DNA from: an uncultured Bacteroidota bacterium | GTDB taxonomy: Bacteria > Bacteroidota > Bacteroidia > B-17B0 > Aurantibacillaceae | Assembly: GCA_937873155.1 (NCBI GenBank) | Contig: CALMVZ010000024.1 | Span: 1 to 64,000 of the forward strand | Direction of reading: 5' to 3' | Length of the DNA stretch: 64,000 nt | In this document: piece after piece, positions 16,510-25,748 of the stretch | How the letters are laid out: each line of letters begins with the position of its first letter | Position numbering within the stretch: position 1 is the first letter of the stretch | Notes under the pieces: model-generated | Told to the model about the DNA's origin: nothing | What the model saw: only the letters and a program-made list of their open reading frames with translations | Databases searched by the model: none | Program-made: the position numbers and the translations under genes

Positions 16510-17514
16510 ATGAAACTGATCAAAATAATTTCTAACATTATACTTTGGACCTTTTTGTTCCTGTGTTCGGTGAATTATGAAACAACTGTGTACCTGTTCC
16601 ATCAGTCACGCGGACAGGTTTCTATTTTAATGAACAGGCAGGATTTTGAAGTGTTTGTTTCTGAGAATCAATTAACGGAAAAACAAAAACTTAACCTTGA
16701 ACTGATCACGAAGATCAGGAAATACTCGGTAGATAGTTTGAATTACAGGCCGACAAAGAATTTCATGAAGATCTTCAATCAAAAAAATTCCCCTGTTCTA
16801 TGGGTAATAACTGCTTCTGAAAAGTATAAAATAAAGCCTTACTATTGGAAATTCCCTGTTGTCGGGACCGTTTCCTATAAGGGTTTTTTCAATGAACAAA
16901 GAGCAATTGCTGCTAAAGATCATTTATTAAGTAAAGGTTATGATGTTGATCTCCGTTCTGTTTCGGCCTGGTCCACGCTTGGTTGGTTCAGTGATCCGGT
17001 TTTAAGTTCGATGCTGAACAGGAGCAAGGGTCAATTGTGTGATCTCATCTTTCATGAATTATTCCACGCCACTTATTACGCAAAAAGTTCAGTAGATTTT
17101 AATGAGAATCTTGCTTCCTTTATCGCGCGTAAAGCAACCATACAATTTTTAAGGCCTGATACTATAGAATTAAGAGAGTATCTTGAAAGTTATAACGACC
17201 ATAAGGTGATAGACGCCCACATTGAAAGTGAATTGAGGATATTGAACCGTTTTTATGATAGTATAGCAGGTTTTAGCGAAGAGCAAAAGAACATTTTACG
17301 GTTGCAAAAGCTGACCCGAATATCCCGTTCGTTTGATAAGCTTAAGCTTGCAGATCCTGATAGGATAAAACGGGTACAGAACAATATTTTATCCTTTAAA
17401 AATGCCTGGTTCGTTGATTTTGGCCAGTATAACAGCCTGCAGGACTCTCTGGAGGGGGTTTTTAACAAATTTTATCAGGGCAACCTGGCTAAAATGGTAC
17501 AATCTTTGAAATAA
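16510..17514 (+). CDS. Putative membrane-anchored zinc aminopeptidase (Aminopep family)
   Basis: A 334-residue protein with an N-terminal membrane helix (residues 5-22) and the zinc motif H182-E-L-F-H186, followed by a likely third ligand in ENLASFIA near 200. The segments GFFNEQRAIAAKDHLLSKGYD and DVDLRSVSAWSTLGWFSDP match the putative aminopeptidase family PF10023. It is probably periplasmic. A dispersed-repeat-like string (CCTTCAGCAAGCTCAAGATG) lies immediately before the start codon. Confidence 0.9.
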   Translation: MKLIKIISNIILWTFLFLCSVNYETTVYLFHQSRGQVSILMNRQDFEVFVSENQLTEKQKLNLELITKIRKYSVDSLNYRPTKNFMKIFNQKNSPVLWVITASEKYKIKPYYWKFPVVGTVSYKGFFNEQRAIAAKDHLLSKGYDVDLRSVSAWSTLGWFSDPVLSSMLNRSKGQLCDLIFHELFHATYYAKSSVDFNENLASFIARKATIQFLRPDTIELREYLESYNDHKVIDAHIESELRILNRFYDSIAGFSEEQKNILRLQKLTRISRSFDKLKLADPDRIKRVQNNILSFKNAWFVDFGQYNSLQDSLEGVFNKFYQGNLAKMVQSLK

Positions 17515-17542
17515 AAGCCTCTGTAAATTATACCATTTAAAG

Positions 17543-17550
17543 TATATTTG
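17543..17550 (+). promoter_or_regulatory. -7 box TATATTTG, four bases from the start codon
   Basis: The arrangement TATATTTG-ATTT-ATG matches that of uvrB. The predicted transcription start falls at the ATG, so a leaderless message is likely. Confidence 0.55.
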
Positions 17551-17554
17551 ATTT

Positions 17555-19081
17555 ATGAAGAAACCTATCCTCGCCATTCTCATTTTTGTAGCTTTTTTCG
17601 CCCGTTCCCAGGGGTATGAAATTAAAATTACGGTCAAAAATTTCCCTGATTCAGTAGCTTACCTGGCTAAGCATAATTTTGGTAAGCAATACATTGTTGA
17701 TACCTGTAAAACAGCATATAAAGGCATCATTATTTTCAAAGGCAAAAAAGAATTAGATAAAGGATTATATTTTTTAGCGAGTATTGATAAGGAAGGAAAG
17801 GCCGTTCACCGTTTCGATTTTATTATTGATGATAGCTATAAATTCAGTCTTTCAACCGATATGAAAGACCTTCAGTATAATCTGAAGTCTGACGGATCAA
17901 AATTGAATGAACAGTTTTTCGAATACACCCGTTTTTTCATTAATAAGAATAAAGAATTTGGTGAGCTTATGCCGAAAACAAAAGGCATGAATAAAGCTGA
18001 TTCCACAAAATTCATGCAGGATAAAGCGAAACAATTCACTGAGGATGTAATGAAATTTGAAGCAGATTACGCAAAACAGCATGAGAAAGATTTCATTGGC
18101 ATGTGGTTGAACCTGAAAACAGAAAAGCTGGTAAAAAAATATCCTGATGGCCTTAAAACGACTGCTGACAGTACCATGTTCCGTTTTAATTATTATAAAA
18201 GTCATTATTGGGATGGCGTTGATTTTAAAGACGGCAGGGTTATCCGCAACCAGTTCTTTGATGGCCGTTTAAAGAAATATTTCGAGCAGGTTGTAAATCA
18301 ATTAGGCCCGGATTCAGTAGCACATGAAATTGATAAGATCTTATCACAGTGTGAGCCGGGAAGTGAGATGTTCAATTTCCTTTTTGTTCACTTCATGGTA
18401 GAATATGAGAACCCGAAATTGGTTGGGTTTGATAAAGTATTCGTGATGCTGGTAGATAAATATATCCGCACAAAGAAATCAGGAAATATCTATGACGAGA
18501 AGACGACACAGAAGATCATTGAAAAAGCAGATATAGTTGGGCCGTTATTAATAGGTAAAGTGGCACCCGATCTTTATATGATAGATACCATAAACGGAAA
18601 GATAGTAAGTAAAATGGGTTTCGATACTGCGAAAACAAGCGAGGTCATCACTAAGTTGTATTATAAGAACATGGATAAGCTTGCCCCTTTGTACAAAACA
18701 CTATCATCGGTACAGGCAAAATATATTGTACTTGTTTTCTGGGATGTGGATTGCGGTCACTGCCAAACGGAGATCCCCAAATTATTAGAGATCTATCATG
18801 ACCTCAGGAAGACAATTGATGTGAAAGTATTCTCGGTGTATACAGTTGATGAATTTGATAAATGGCGGAAGTATATAATTGATAAAAAACTGGATTGGAT
18901 AAATGTGTACGATCCTGTGCATATCAATAATTTAAAAACGAAGTACGATATTTTCTCTACCCCGAAAGTTTATTTATTGGATAAGGATAAGATCATAAAA
19001 TCGAAACATATGCCTGTAGATAAGATCCCTGAATTGATCAAAATTTATGAGGAAGAGGAGAAGGCAAAAAAGCCTAAATAG
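17555..19081 (+). CDS. TlpA-like thioredoxin-fold protein (DUF4369/DUF5106 type), copy 1
   Basis: A 508-residue secreted protein. It has a signal peptide (residues 1-19), an N-terminal DUF4369-like beta domain (VKNFPDSVAYLAKHNFGKQY), a long helical DUF5106-like middle region and a C-terminal thioredoxin fold with the redox motif C400-G-H-C403 in FWDVDCGHC. TlpA-type proteins act as periplasmic disulfide reductants. It is followed 51 bases later by a paralogue of nearly equal length, a tandem duplication. Confidence 0.9.
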   Translation: MKKPILAILIFVAFFARSQGYEIKITVKNFPDSVAYLAKHNFGKQYIVDTCKTAYKGIIIFKGKKELDKGLYFLASIDKEGKAVHRFDFIIDDSYKFSLSTDMKDLQYNLKSDGSKLNEQFFEYTRFFINKNKEFGELMPKTKGMNKADSTKFMQDKAKQFTEDVMKFEADYAKQHEKDFIGMWLNLKTEKLVKKYPDGLKTTADSTMFRFNYYKSHYWDGVDFKDGRVIRNQFFDGRLKKYFEQVVNQLGPDSVAHEIDKILSQCEPGSEMFNFLFVHFMVEYENPKLVGFDKVFVMLVDKYIRTKKSGNIYDEKTTQKIIEKADIVGPLLIGKVAPDLYMIDTINGKIVSKMGFDTAKTSEVITKLYYKNMDKLAPLYKTLSSVQAKYIVLVFWDVDCGHCQTEIPKLLEIYHDLRKTIDVKVFSVYTVDEFDKWRKYIIDKKLDWINVYDPVHINNLKTKYDIFSTPKVYLLDKDKIIKSKHMPVDKIPELIKIYEEEEKAKKPK

Positions 19082-19107
19082 CCATTTTGCGGGTATTATC
19101 TATTAAT

Positions 19108-19115
19108 TAACTTTG
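19108..19115 (+). promoter_or_regulatory. -7 box TAACTTTG of TlpA-like copy 2
   Basis: TAACTTTG is an exact -7 match, with TTTTGC about 21 bases upstream as a candidate -33 element. The second copy therefore has its own promoter. The GTG overlapping this box is in frame but is not the start. Confidence 0.6.
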
Positions 19116-19132
19116 TGTACATTATTAATGTT

Positions 19133-20635
19133 ATGAAAAAAATAAGTTTTCTTTTATTCACATTCATCTGCGGATTTATTTATTCGCAGACCGGTTTCGA
19201 TATTAAGGTCAATCTTAAGGGGGCTAAAGACTCTGTCGCGTATCTCGCACGTTATAATTTCGATAAGCAATACATTGTTGATACCTGTAAAAAAGTAAAA
19301 GCAGGTAACATGGTATTCAAAGGAAAACGCAACCTGGATAAAGGTGTTTACTTTTTGGTGAGTCAGGAAAAGGTACGTTATTTTGATTTTTTTGTCAATG
19401 AAAGCAGTAAGCTGACTATCAATAGTGATATTTCAGATGTAGTGAACACTTTAAAAGCACCGGGTTCAAAAGAGAACGAAGAATTCTTTAGTTACATCAA
19501 GTTCATTACCAATAAGAATGTTGAATTCAATAAAGTAAAAGCAGAAGCGAAAGGAAAGAGCAAAGCAGATTCTCTCAAATTCATGACTGAAAAAATGAAA
19601 ATGCTGAATGAAGAAGTTGCAAAATTCGATGCGGATTTTTTAAAGGCGCATTCAGGAACTTTCCTAGGTGATGTTCTGAATATAAAAACTGATAAGGAAA
19701 TGAAGGATGTTCCTAAAGCAAGTAATGGCCGTCCGGATAGTGTAGCACAATACAAATATTATAAATCGCATTATTGGGATGGTTTGAATTTTAAAGATGA
19801 CCGCATTTTGCGTACGCCATTCTTTGCGGATAGAGTGAAGCGTTATTTCGACAGGGTTATCCTGCAATTACCGGATACAATTTCTGTTGAGATCGACCGC
19901 ATGATGAGTCAATGCGTTCCCGGAAGCGATATGTATAAATTCCTGTTAGCTTATTTTATGCCAACTTACGAGCAAAGTAAGATCATGGGATTTGATAAAG
20001 TGTTCTGTAACCTGGTTGACAAATACGTTCGTACCGGTTTAGCAAAAGGCGTGTATGATGAAAAAACTTCAGAGAAAATAATTGAGCGCGTTGATATTCT
20101 GAAACCATTATTATTGGGTTCTCATGCCCCGGATCTGTTGATGATCGATACCGTGAATTCGAAAGCGGTGAACAAAATGGGATTTGATACGGCAAAAACA
20201 AGCCAGTCGGTTACCAAATTGTATTACGATAATCTTCAGAAGTTAACACCATTATTCACTACTTTATACGGAACAAAAGCTAAATACACGATCTTGGTTT
20301 TCTGGGATGTGGATTGCAGCCATTGTAAAACAGAAATGCCGAAGCTAAAAGATGCGTATGCCGAATTAAGAAAGAAATACGATGTAAAAGTATTTTGTGT
20401 TTATACACAGCATGAATATGACAAGTGGAGGAAGTATTTAATTGAGAATAAATTGGGTGATTTCACCAACGTTTGGGATCCTGTCCATATAAATAACATA
20501 AAGACCAAATACGATATCTTCTCGACACCGGTAATTTATTTATTGGATAAAGACAAGATCATTAAAGCAAAACGCCTTTCAGTTGAGCAAGTGCCTGATG
20601 TGATCAAGGCACTTGATGCACAGGAGAAGAAGTAA
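19133..20635 (+). CDS. TlpA-like thioredoxin-fold protein (DUF4369/DUF5106 type), copy 2
   Basis: A 500-residue paralogue of the preceding gene with the same order: signal peptide (residues 1-18, ending IYSQ), DUF4369-like domain (GAKDSVAYLARYNFDKQYIV), helical middle and thioredoxin fold with C395-S-H-C398. The active-site dipeptide differs (SH against GH), which may change redox potential. The start at 19133 is preferred over the in-frame GTG at 19115, which lies in the promoter box. It is followed by a strong terminator. Confidence 0.9.
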   Translation: MKKISFLLFTFICGFIYSQTGFDIKVNLKGAKDSVAYLARYNFDKQYIVDTCKKVKAGNMVFKGKRNLDKGVYFLVSQEKVRYFDFFVNESSKLTINSDISDVVNTLKAPGSKENEEFFSYIKFITNKNVEFNKVKAEAKGKSKADSLKFMTEKMKMLNEEVAKFDADFLKAHSGTFLGDVLNIKTDKEMKDVPKASNGRPDSVAQYKYYKSHYWDGLNFKDDRILRTPFFADRVKRYFDRVILQLPDTISVEIDRMMSQCVPGSDMYKFLLAYFMPTYEQSKIMGFDKVFCNLVDKYVRTGLAKGVYDEKTSEKIIERVDILKPLLLGSHAPDLLMIDTVNSKAVNKMGFDTAKTSQSVTKLYYDNLQKLTPLFTTLYGTKAKYTILVFWDVDCSHCKTEMPKLKDAYAELRKKYDVKVFCVYTQHEYDKWRKYLIENKLGDFTNVWDPVHINNIKTKYDIFSTPVIYLLDKDKIIKAKRLSVEQVPDVIKALDAQEKK

Positions 20636-20639
20636 ATAA

Positions 20640-20667
20640 AAAAGCCCCCACTACTGCGGGGGCTTTT
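20640..20667 (+). terminator. Intrinsic terminator after the TlpA-like pair
   Basis: AAAAGCCCCC...GGGGGCTTTT forms a GC-rich 10 bp stem with a T-run and begins 4 bases after the stop codon of copy 2. Confidence 0.9.
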
Positions 20668-20744
20668 GTTTGAGACTTATCCTGAAAATATTTTTTTCGC
20701 TTCTTTAAGGATTATCCGCTTCAGGCGGATGATAGCAGAGGGGT

Positions 20745-20890
20745 TTACTCCTTCACAAACTTCCTTGTCACTGTTCCCACCTTCACAAAATAGATCCCAT
20801 TCGCATGTTCATTTAAATTTATCTCAGTCGTTTCCGTTTTTTATTCTGTACTTAGTATCGTTGATAACGGATTAACTCCAACTGATTGTA
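20745..20890 (-). pseudogene. Decayed remnant of a T9SS cargo gene
   Basis: Minus-strand translation from about 20840 to the TAA at 20745 gives KTETTEINLNEHANGIYF then VKVGTVTRKFVKE, a complete end of a T9SS sorting domain close to that of the genes at 22800 and 33755. An in-frame TAA sits just before it, replacing the Leu found in intact copies. Further upstream, LQSVGVNPL matches the QSIGVNPLP segment of the Ig-like repeats, but the intervening domain of about 90 residues is missing. The remnant is therefore an internal deletion plus nonsense mutation. A short palindrome (ATCCGCTTCAGGCGGAT) lies beside it. The rest of the 20668-21115 gap shows nothing coding. Confidence 0.8.
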
Positions 20891-21115
20891 AGACATATTA
20901 AAGAGTACAGCAAAACGAATCATACATTATTGAAATGACAAATAAAAATATTTGAAATTGCCGGGAGGAAAGAAGGTGAGACTCTGGCAAAGTGAAGAAA
21001 TAAGCCTTATTATTTTTTGTTTCAATAATAGCACAAAAAATCAAATGTACACCTAACCTTATTGTGTTTGATGCCGTATAGTTCATTATATTTATAAGCC
21101 TTAACTCTATTGTCC

Positions 21116-22615
21116 ATGAAAAAAATAAGTTTACTGATCTTTTTGTTTATTTGCCTTACCGCCAAAACCCAGAATACATATTATAAAGGAGCAAATGGAG
21201 AAGCAAAAGCAATTATTAAAACCATGAGCGGACACCTTGCCATGTTAATAAATGATACCACTTTAAACTTGTATAAGACCGACCTGAACGGAAATATAAT
21301 CTGGGTGAAACAGTTCCATAATTCACCAAAATTTCAACTCCCAATGCGATTGACCCAGGATTTGGTGGATAGTAGTTATTATATATCTACCGGTTATTTT
21401 GGCAACACTAATGCCAACCTGATGAAAGTAGACAGATCGGGGAATTTAGTATGGTCAAAAACACTCCTTCTGAATGTAGTAAATATCCATGCCAGTATGG
21501 GCGGCGGATTTATTTTGTCTGCCAACGCTAATTATGATAGCTATGTTTTAAGGTTCGACAACAGCGGAAATATAGTTTGGCAGAATCGTTATCAAAGAAG
21601 CCCTCCTAATGGAGGTTCTTATTTATCATATATTTTCCAATGTAAGAATGGCGATTATTTGTTCAGCGGAAGCTGTTTAAATAACGCGTTCGATCCGCTA
21701 ATATTCAGGATAGACTCTTCCGGGGTACTGAAGTGGTTAAATATATACGATCTTGGTTCCGATAATGAATACGTAAATTTGTCGGTAGAAAGCAATGATA
21801 AAAGTATTTTAGTTTGTGGCACTATAAGTAATTCTGCCTATTACCAGGACTTTTATTTCAGGGTCGATTCCCTCGGAAATGTTTTAAACTTCAAAAAATA
21901 TCATAATACACACGACCCAAGATTTGACGTAATCTTAAGCACAGGGCCAAACAGAGTGCTAATGGCAGGGAACGCGTTTTATACCGGCCCGAAAAATGTA
22001 CAAAACCTCTATACTTATACTGATTATACCGGAACTCCGATCTGGACTAAAACATCAGGAAATACATTACCTAGTAGCCCCGGTTATGATGCTGCAGAAT
22101 GTGGTGTCATTGCTTCTTCAAATAGTTTTATTTTAGCCGGGTCGGTTTTCGTTGCAATGATAGATTCTTCTGGAAATGGTTTTTGTAACTCTGATACCAT
22201 TGTATTAAAAGACACCACTTTTACCATTCCGGTTCTTACGCCGCCAATAACGACGGGGGTTGTTAACTATTCAACCACAAACAATGCGCCTTCAGTGACC
22301 ATACCCTCTGCAATATTCACAACCTATTGTAATTTTACGCTTGGATTAAATGCTGAAACGGATGGAGGAGAACAAACGACTGTGTTTCCTAATCCGGTCA
22401 GTACAAATTCTTTCTTCGAATTAATAAGCGACGCTCTGCCGGAAGATTCGGAAATTAGTATCAACGACGTTTTAGGCAGGCAGATCTTATCATCAAAATT
22501 GTGGCCAGGAATAAACAGGATAGATACACATGATTGGAAGAATGGGGTTTATTTCTTCACCATAAGTAAAGAAAACAAATTAATAAGCTCCGGAAAAATC
22601 TGTGTTGTTGATTAG
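21116..22615 (+). CDS. T9SS type A sorting domain protein
   Basis: A 499-residue secreted protein. Its signal peptide (residues 1-18, ending LTAKTQ) is followed by about 330 residues of repeats of the form D-x-x-G-N-[IL]-[VI]-W-x-[KN] (TDLNGNIIWVKQF, VDRSGNLVWSKTL, FDNSGNIVWQNRY), which suggests a beta-propeller, and a C-terminal sorting domain (VFPNPVSTNSFFEL to GKICVVD). The start is the ATG at 21116; a TTG six bases upstream is in frame but less likely. Binding partners are unknown. Confidence 0.9.
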   Translation: MKKISLLIFLFICLTAKTQNTYYKGANGEAKAIIKTMSGHLAMLINDTTLNLYKTDLNGNIIWVKQFHNSPKFQLPMRLTQDLVDSSYYISTGYFGNTNANLMKVDRSGNLVWSKTLLLNVVNIHASMGGGFILSANANYDSYVLRFDNSGNIVWQNRYQRSPPNGGSYLSYIFQCKNGDYLFSGSCLNNAFDPLIFRIDSSGVLKWLNIYDLGSDNEYVNLSVESNDKSILVCGTISNSAYYQDFYFRVDSLGNVLNFKKYHNTHDPRFDVILSTGPNRVLMAGNAFYTGPKNVQNLYTYTDYTGTPIWTKTSGNTLPSSPGYDAAECGVIASSNSFILAGSVFVAMIDSSGNGFCNSDTIVLKDTTFTIPVLTPPITTGVVNYSTTNNAPSVTIPSAIFTTYCNFTLGLNAETDGGEQTTVFPNPVSTNSFFELISDALPEDSEISINDVLGRQILSSKLWPGINRIDTHDWKNGVYFFTISKENKLISSGKICVVD

Positions 22616-22762
22616 AACTTTATATTCAGGTTAAGGATGAGTACTTCCGCAAACCAATAACCAAAACAAAAGTTACTTCATAAAAATTCGTCAGATAAAG
22701 GAAGATAGCAAGGTTTCTGCCACCTGATCTTAAAAGTCGCACCGGTTCAAATTGAATTCAAT

Positions 22763-22796
22763 AAAAAGCCCCCGAACAATTCTGTTGGGGGCTTTT
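22763..22796. terminator. Bidirectional terminator between convergent T9SS genes
   Basis: AAAAAGCCCCC-gaacaattctgtt-GGGGGCTTTT has flanking A and T runs and serves both the plus-strand gene ending at 22615 and the minus-strand gene ending at 22800. The preceding GAATTCAATAAAAAGCCCC string recurs at 32346-32365. Confidence 0.85.
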
Positions 22797-22799
22797 CTT

Positions 22800-25427
22800 T
22801 TATTCTTTGATGATCTTCTTTGTCCCCGAACCTGCCTTAATTAAATAAATTCCATTCGCCTGATCGGTTAAATTTATCTCAGTCGTTTCCGTTTTTAATT
22901 CAGCCGACAAGATCAATTCACCGATTGCATTGTAAACAGCTATTTGTAAACCAATTTTTGCTTTCACAGTTAGAATTCCCGAACTTGGATTTGGATATAC
23001 TACGAACTCCGTCCCGATAGCTATCGGGATGCCAACTCCGAACTGCTCAACGCCGGTACAGGCAGAAACACTTTGCGTAAATGAAGTTGAGTTCATACAA
23101 CCGTTAGCGTCCGTTCCAGTCACGGTATAAACCGTAGTTACACTTGGAGAAACTGCAATTGCTGTTGTAGTTGCAGATGTGTTCCATGTATAAGTAGAAG
23201 CTCCGCTCGCGGTAATAGTTGTTGTGCCCTGGAAAGGTGGTCCGCAGATAATACTTGCACTGGTGTTAGCCGTTACTGTCGGTAACGGATTTACTCCAAT
23301 GGATTGGTTGATCATACTCGTACAACCATTTACTGTATTTGTTCCTGTAACAATGTAATTTGTTGTTGTGGTTGGACTCACTACAATTGAAGTAGCTGTT
23401 GAGCTTGTACTCCAGCTATAAGTATTAGCGCCGCTTGCAGTTAACGTTGCAGAGTTGCCAACGCAAATTGAATTTGAACTTACTGCAACAGAAAGAGTAG
23501 GGGCAATTGTGTTAGTTGAAACAATTACAGTTGCTGTATTTGAATTGCAACCGCTTGTTGAACCCACAAGAGAATAAGTGCCAGCCATATTCACTACAGG
23601 TGAAGAAGTATTCCCTCCTGAAACAATTCCGGGACCACTCCATGTGTAAGTTGAAACACCGGATCCTGTAAGATTTACGTTAGCTGAAACGCAAGTTATG
23701 GTTTGAGATGAACCTGCGGTTGCAGTTGGAGTAGGGTTAAGAGTAACATTTAAAGTAGAAGCAGAGCTTGAACCGCAGGCATTATTGGCAGTTACAGAAA
23801 TAGTTCCGGAAATACTGCCTGTTATTACTCCAATTGTATTAGTTGTTGATGAGCCTGTTGTTCCGGATGGAAGTAGCCACGTATAAGAAGTAGCGCCTGG
23901 GTCATTAACTACACTATAAGTTTGGGAAGTGCCTGCGCAAAGAAATGTGTTGCCTGACACAGAAGAAGGTTGATTAGGTGGAGAACCCACACAGGCATTA
24001 TATTTTGCAAAAAAAACATCATCACTGCCTGAACTTGTAAGCATTGCTGTTGAGGCACTAAAATCAAAATCACATGTGTTTCGGAACATGCCTGTAACAT
24101 ATACGGATGTATTTACCTGAATGCCTCTTCCTTCAGAAGTAATATTGCCGGGCATGTTAGCAAAGAGGTAAGCACCAGATGAAGTATAACCTGCTAAATA
24201 CATAGTACTCGAACTGGCCGTTAGCACTGCTGAAGAAGCGCTGGGATCAAAATCAATATTAGTGCCTTGAAATTTACCAGTTATATAAACATTATTGCTG
24301 CCGTCTAAACCTAATCCATAACAATAATCATTCGTAGTTCCTCCAGTTCCATTGACCCACGTTAAGTTTCCATTCACATCATATTTCGAAACAAACAGAT
24401 CGCCTTGCCCTGCACTTGCTAAAGTAAAGGTGGCAACGGTTGGATTAAAATCACAAACCGTAGAAAAAACACCACCGAGATAAACATTTCCGGAAGCATC
24501 CGGTACAACGCCGAAACCAATATCAACACCGGTTCCGCCGATTTGTTTTGCATATGTGTATGCTCCTGCGGGAGTATATTTAGCTAAAAAAATATCCAGC
24601 TGAGTTAAACTGCTTGTAGAAAGATTAGCAGTTCCTGCATTCGGATCAAAATCATTTGAAGTTGCATAAGAACCCGTTAGATATATATTTCCGGCCGCAT
24701 CAATATTAATATCATCTGCTTCGGAATAACCTCCTACAATTTGTTTAGCAAATGTATAAGCGCCTGTTGCGGAGTATTTACCAAAGAAAGCATTATAGGT
24801 TCCGCTTACAGGGAATGTTACTGTGCCTGCTCCCGGATCCATATCCGCATTAGCACCAATGAAACCTGATACATAAACATTTTGTGAATTATCAACTACA
24901 ATTCCAATTACTCTGTCATTACCTGTGCTGCCAATCCTGTCGCGCCAGAGTAAAGCACCATTCACATCATACTTTGCAAAAAAACCATCGCCATCCGGAC
25001 CACCTCCCAACGAAGTAAGGCTGTTGGTTGTTGCGCTTGGATCAAAATCAATTGTGCCCATAAAGATTCCTGCTAAATATACTCCGCTGGCATCTGCTGT
25101 CAGATCGAAAGGACGTTCTGTATTTGTACCTGCAATTTGTTTGACCCATATAAAATTACCGCTGGCATCATATTTCGCTAAAAAAATATCCTGACTACCG
25201 GAGATACTAGTCAGGGTAGTAGTACCAACTCCCGGATCAAAATCAACTAGCCCGGTAAAAATACCTGTAACATAAACGTTACCACTCGGATCAGAAGCAA
25301 TGGCTTGCCCATATTCTGAATTAGCTGCCGAGCCTGCCGAACCACCCCACTGATAGGTAAGCTGGGCATTAAGGGGCTTGATAAGAGCTATTAATAAATA
25401 AAAAATTATTACATTGAAAGTTCTCAT
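22800..25427 (-). CDS. T9SS cargo with seven-repeat beta-propeller and Ig-like domains, copy 1
   Basis: An 875-residue secreted protein. A signal peptide (residues 1-21, ending LNAQ) precedes seven repeats of about 55 residues (D-x-S-G-N-V-Y-x-T-G-x-F...DFDPx...FLAKYDxxGNFxW), consistent with one seven-bladed propeller (SBBP type). A PKD-like segment (AGTSQTYSVVNDPGATSYTW) and three or four Ig-like repeats follow, then the T9SS domain ending KKIIKE. The final segment contains an extra GIPIAIGTE created by a palindromic insertion. The last 178 coding bases before that are identical to the gene at 33755. No enzymatic motif was seen. Confidence 0.9.
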   Translation of the reverse strand: MRTFNVIIFYLLIALIKPLNAQLTYQWGGSAGSAANSEYGQAIASDPSGNVYVTGIFTGLVDFDPGVGTTTLTSISGSQDIFLAKYDASGNFIWVKQIAGTNTERPFDLTADASGVYLAGIFMGTIDFDPSATTNSLTSLGGGPDGDGFFAKYDVNGALLWRDRIGSTGNDRVIGIVVDNSQNVYVSGFIGANADMDPGAGTVTFPVSGTYNAFFGKYSATGAYTFAKQIVGGYSEADDINIDAAGNIYLTGSYATSNDFDPNAGTANLSTSSLTQLDIFLAKYTPAGAYTYAKQIGGTGVDIGFGVVPDASGNVYLGGVFSTVCDFNPTVATFTLASAGQGDLFVSKYDVNGNLTWVNGTGGTTNDYCYGLGLDGSNNVYITGKFQGTNIDFDPSASSAVLTASSSTMYLAGYTSSGAYLFANMPGNITSEGRGIQVNTSVYVTGMFRNTCDFDFSASTAMLTSSGSDDVFFAKYNACVGSPPNQPSSVSGNTFLCAGTSQTYSVVNDPGATSYTWLLPSGTTGSSTTNTIGVITGSISGTISVTANNACGSSSASTLNVTLNPTPTATAGSSQTITCVSANVNLTGSGVSTYTWSGPGIVSGGNTSSPVVNMAGTYSLVGSTSGCNSNTATVIVSTNTIAPTLSVAVSSNSICVGNSATLTASGANTYSWSTSSTATSIVVSPTTTTNYIVTGTNTVNGCTSMINQSIGVNPLPTVTANTSASIICGPPFQGTTTITASGASTYTWNTSATTTAIAVSPSVTTVYTVTGTDANGCMNSTSFTQSVSACTGVEQFGVGIPIAIGTEFVVYPNPSSGILTVKAKIGLQIAVYNAIGELILSAELKTETTEINLTDQANGIYLIKAGSGTKKIIKE
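22868..23045 (-). repeat. 178 bp exact repeat, copy 1 (with 33823-34000)
   Basis: By eye this stretch is identical base for base to 33823-34000, while flanking coding sequence differs at many synonymous positions. It encodes the T9SS sorting domain linker and core. It indicates recent gene conversion or duplication. Confidence 0.85.
23011..23030. repeat. Palindrome GTCCCGATAGCTATCGGGAT inside a coding region
   Basis: The palindrome interrupts the conserved QFGV...EFVVYPNP junction and adds the residues GIPIAIGT in frame. The homologous site in the gene at 5275 reads QFGVQSSEFVVYPNP and lacks it. Confidence 0.85.
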
Positions 25428-25472
25428 ATTAAATAATTTATAATTTGAAATAGATCACGTGTAAAAAGTTGA

Positions 25473-25703
25473 TTACTTTTCTTCTTTCAACTCCTCATTT
25501 TCCCATTTAAAAACAGGAAATATTCTCACTGAAATATACACAGTAAAGAAAAGAAAATAAACCTGTAAAAGCAGCACAGCTGAAATTAAAATTCTTGTGG
25601 AAACTGCTGTTTGTGGAGAATCCAAAATTGAGGAATAGATCATGTTTGTAAGTAACATTAATCCAACACTTGCAACAACACCTATAAAGGATAGTATTCT
25701 CAT
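25473..25703 (-). CDS. Small two-helix membrane protein
   Basis: A 76-residue protein with two predicted membrane helices (residues 4-24 and about 36-62) and a short charged tail (WENEELKEEK). I do not recognise it. It lies in the same orientation between two large T9SS cargo genes, 45 bases from each, so it may be part of their transcript. No function is assigned. Confidence 0.65.
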   Translation of the reverse strand: MRILSFIGVVASVGLMLLTNMIYSSILDSPQTAVSTRILISAVLLLQVYFLFFTVYISVRIFPVFKWENEELKEEK

Positions 25704-25748
25704 CAGTTAATTCAGAAAGAGCAGGAACATGTGCTCCTGCTCTCTGTT

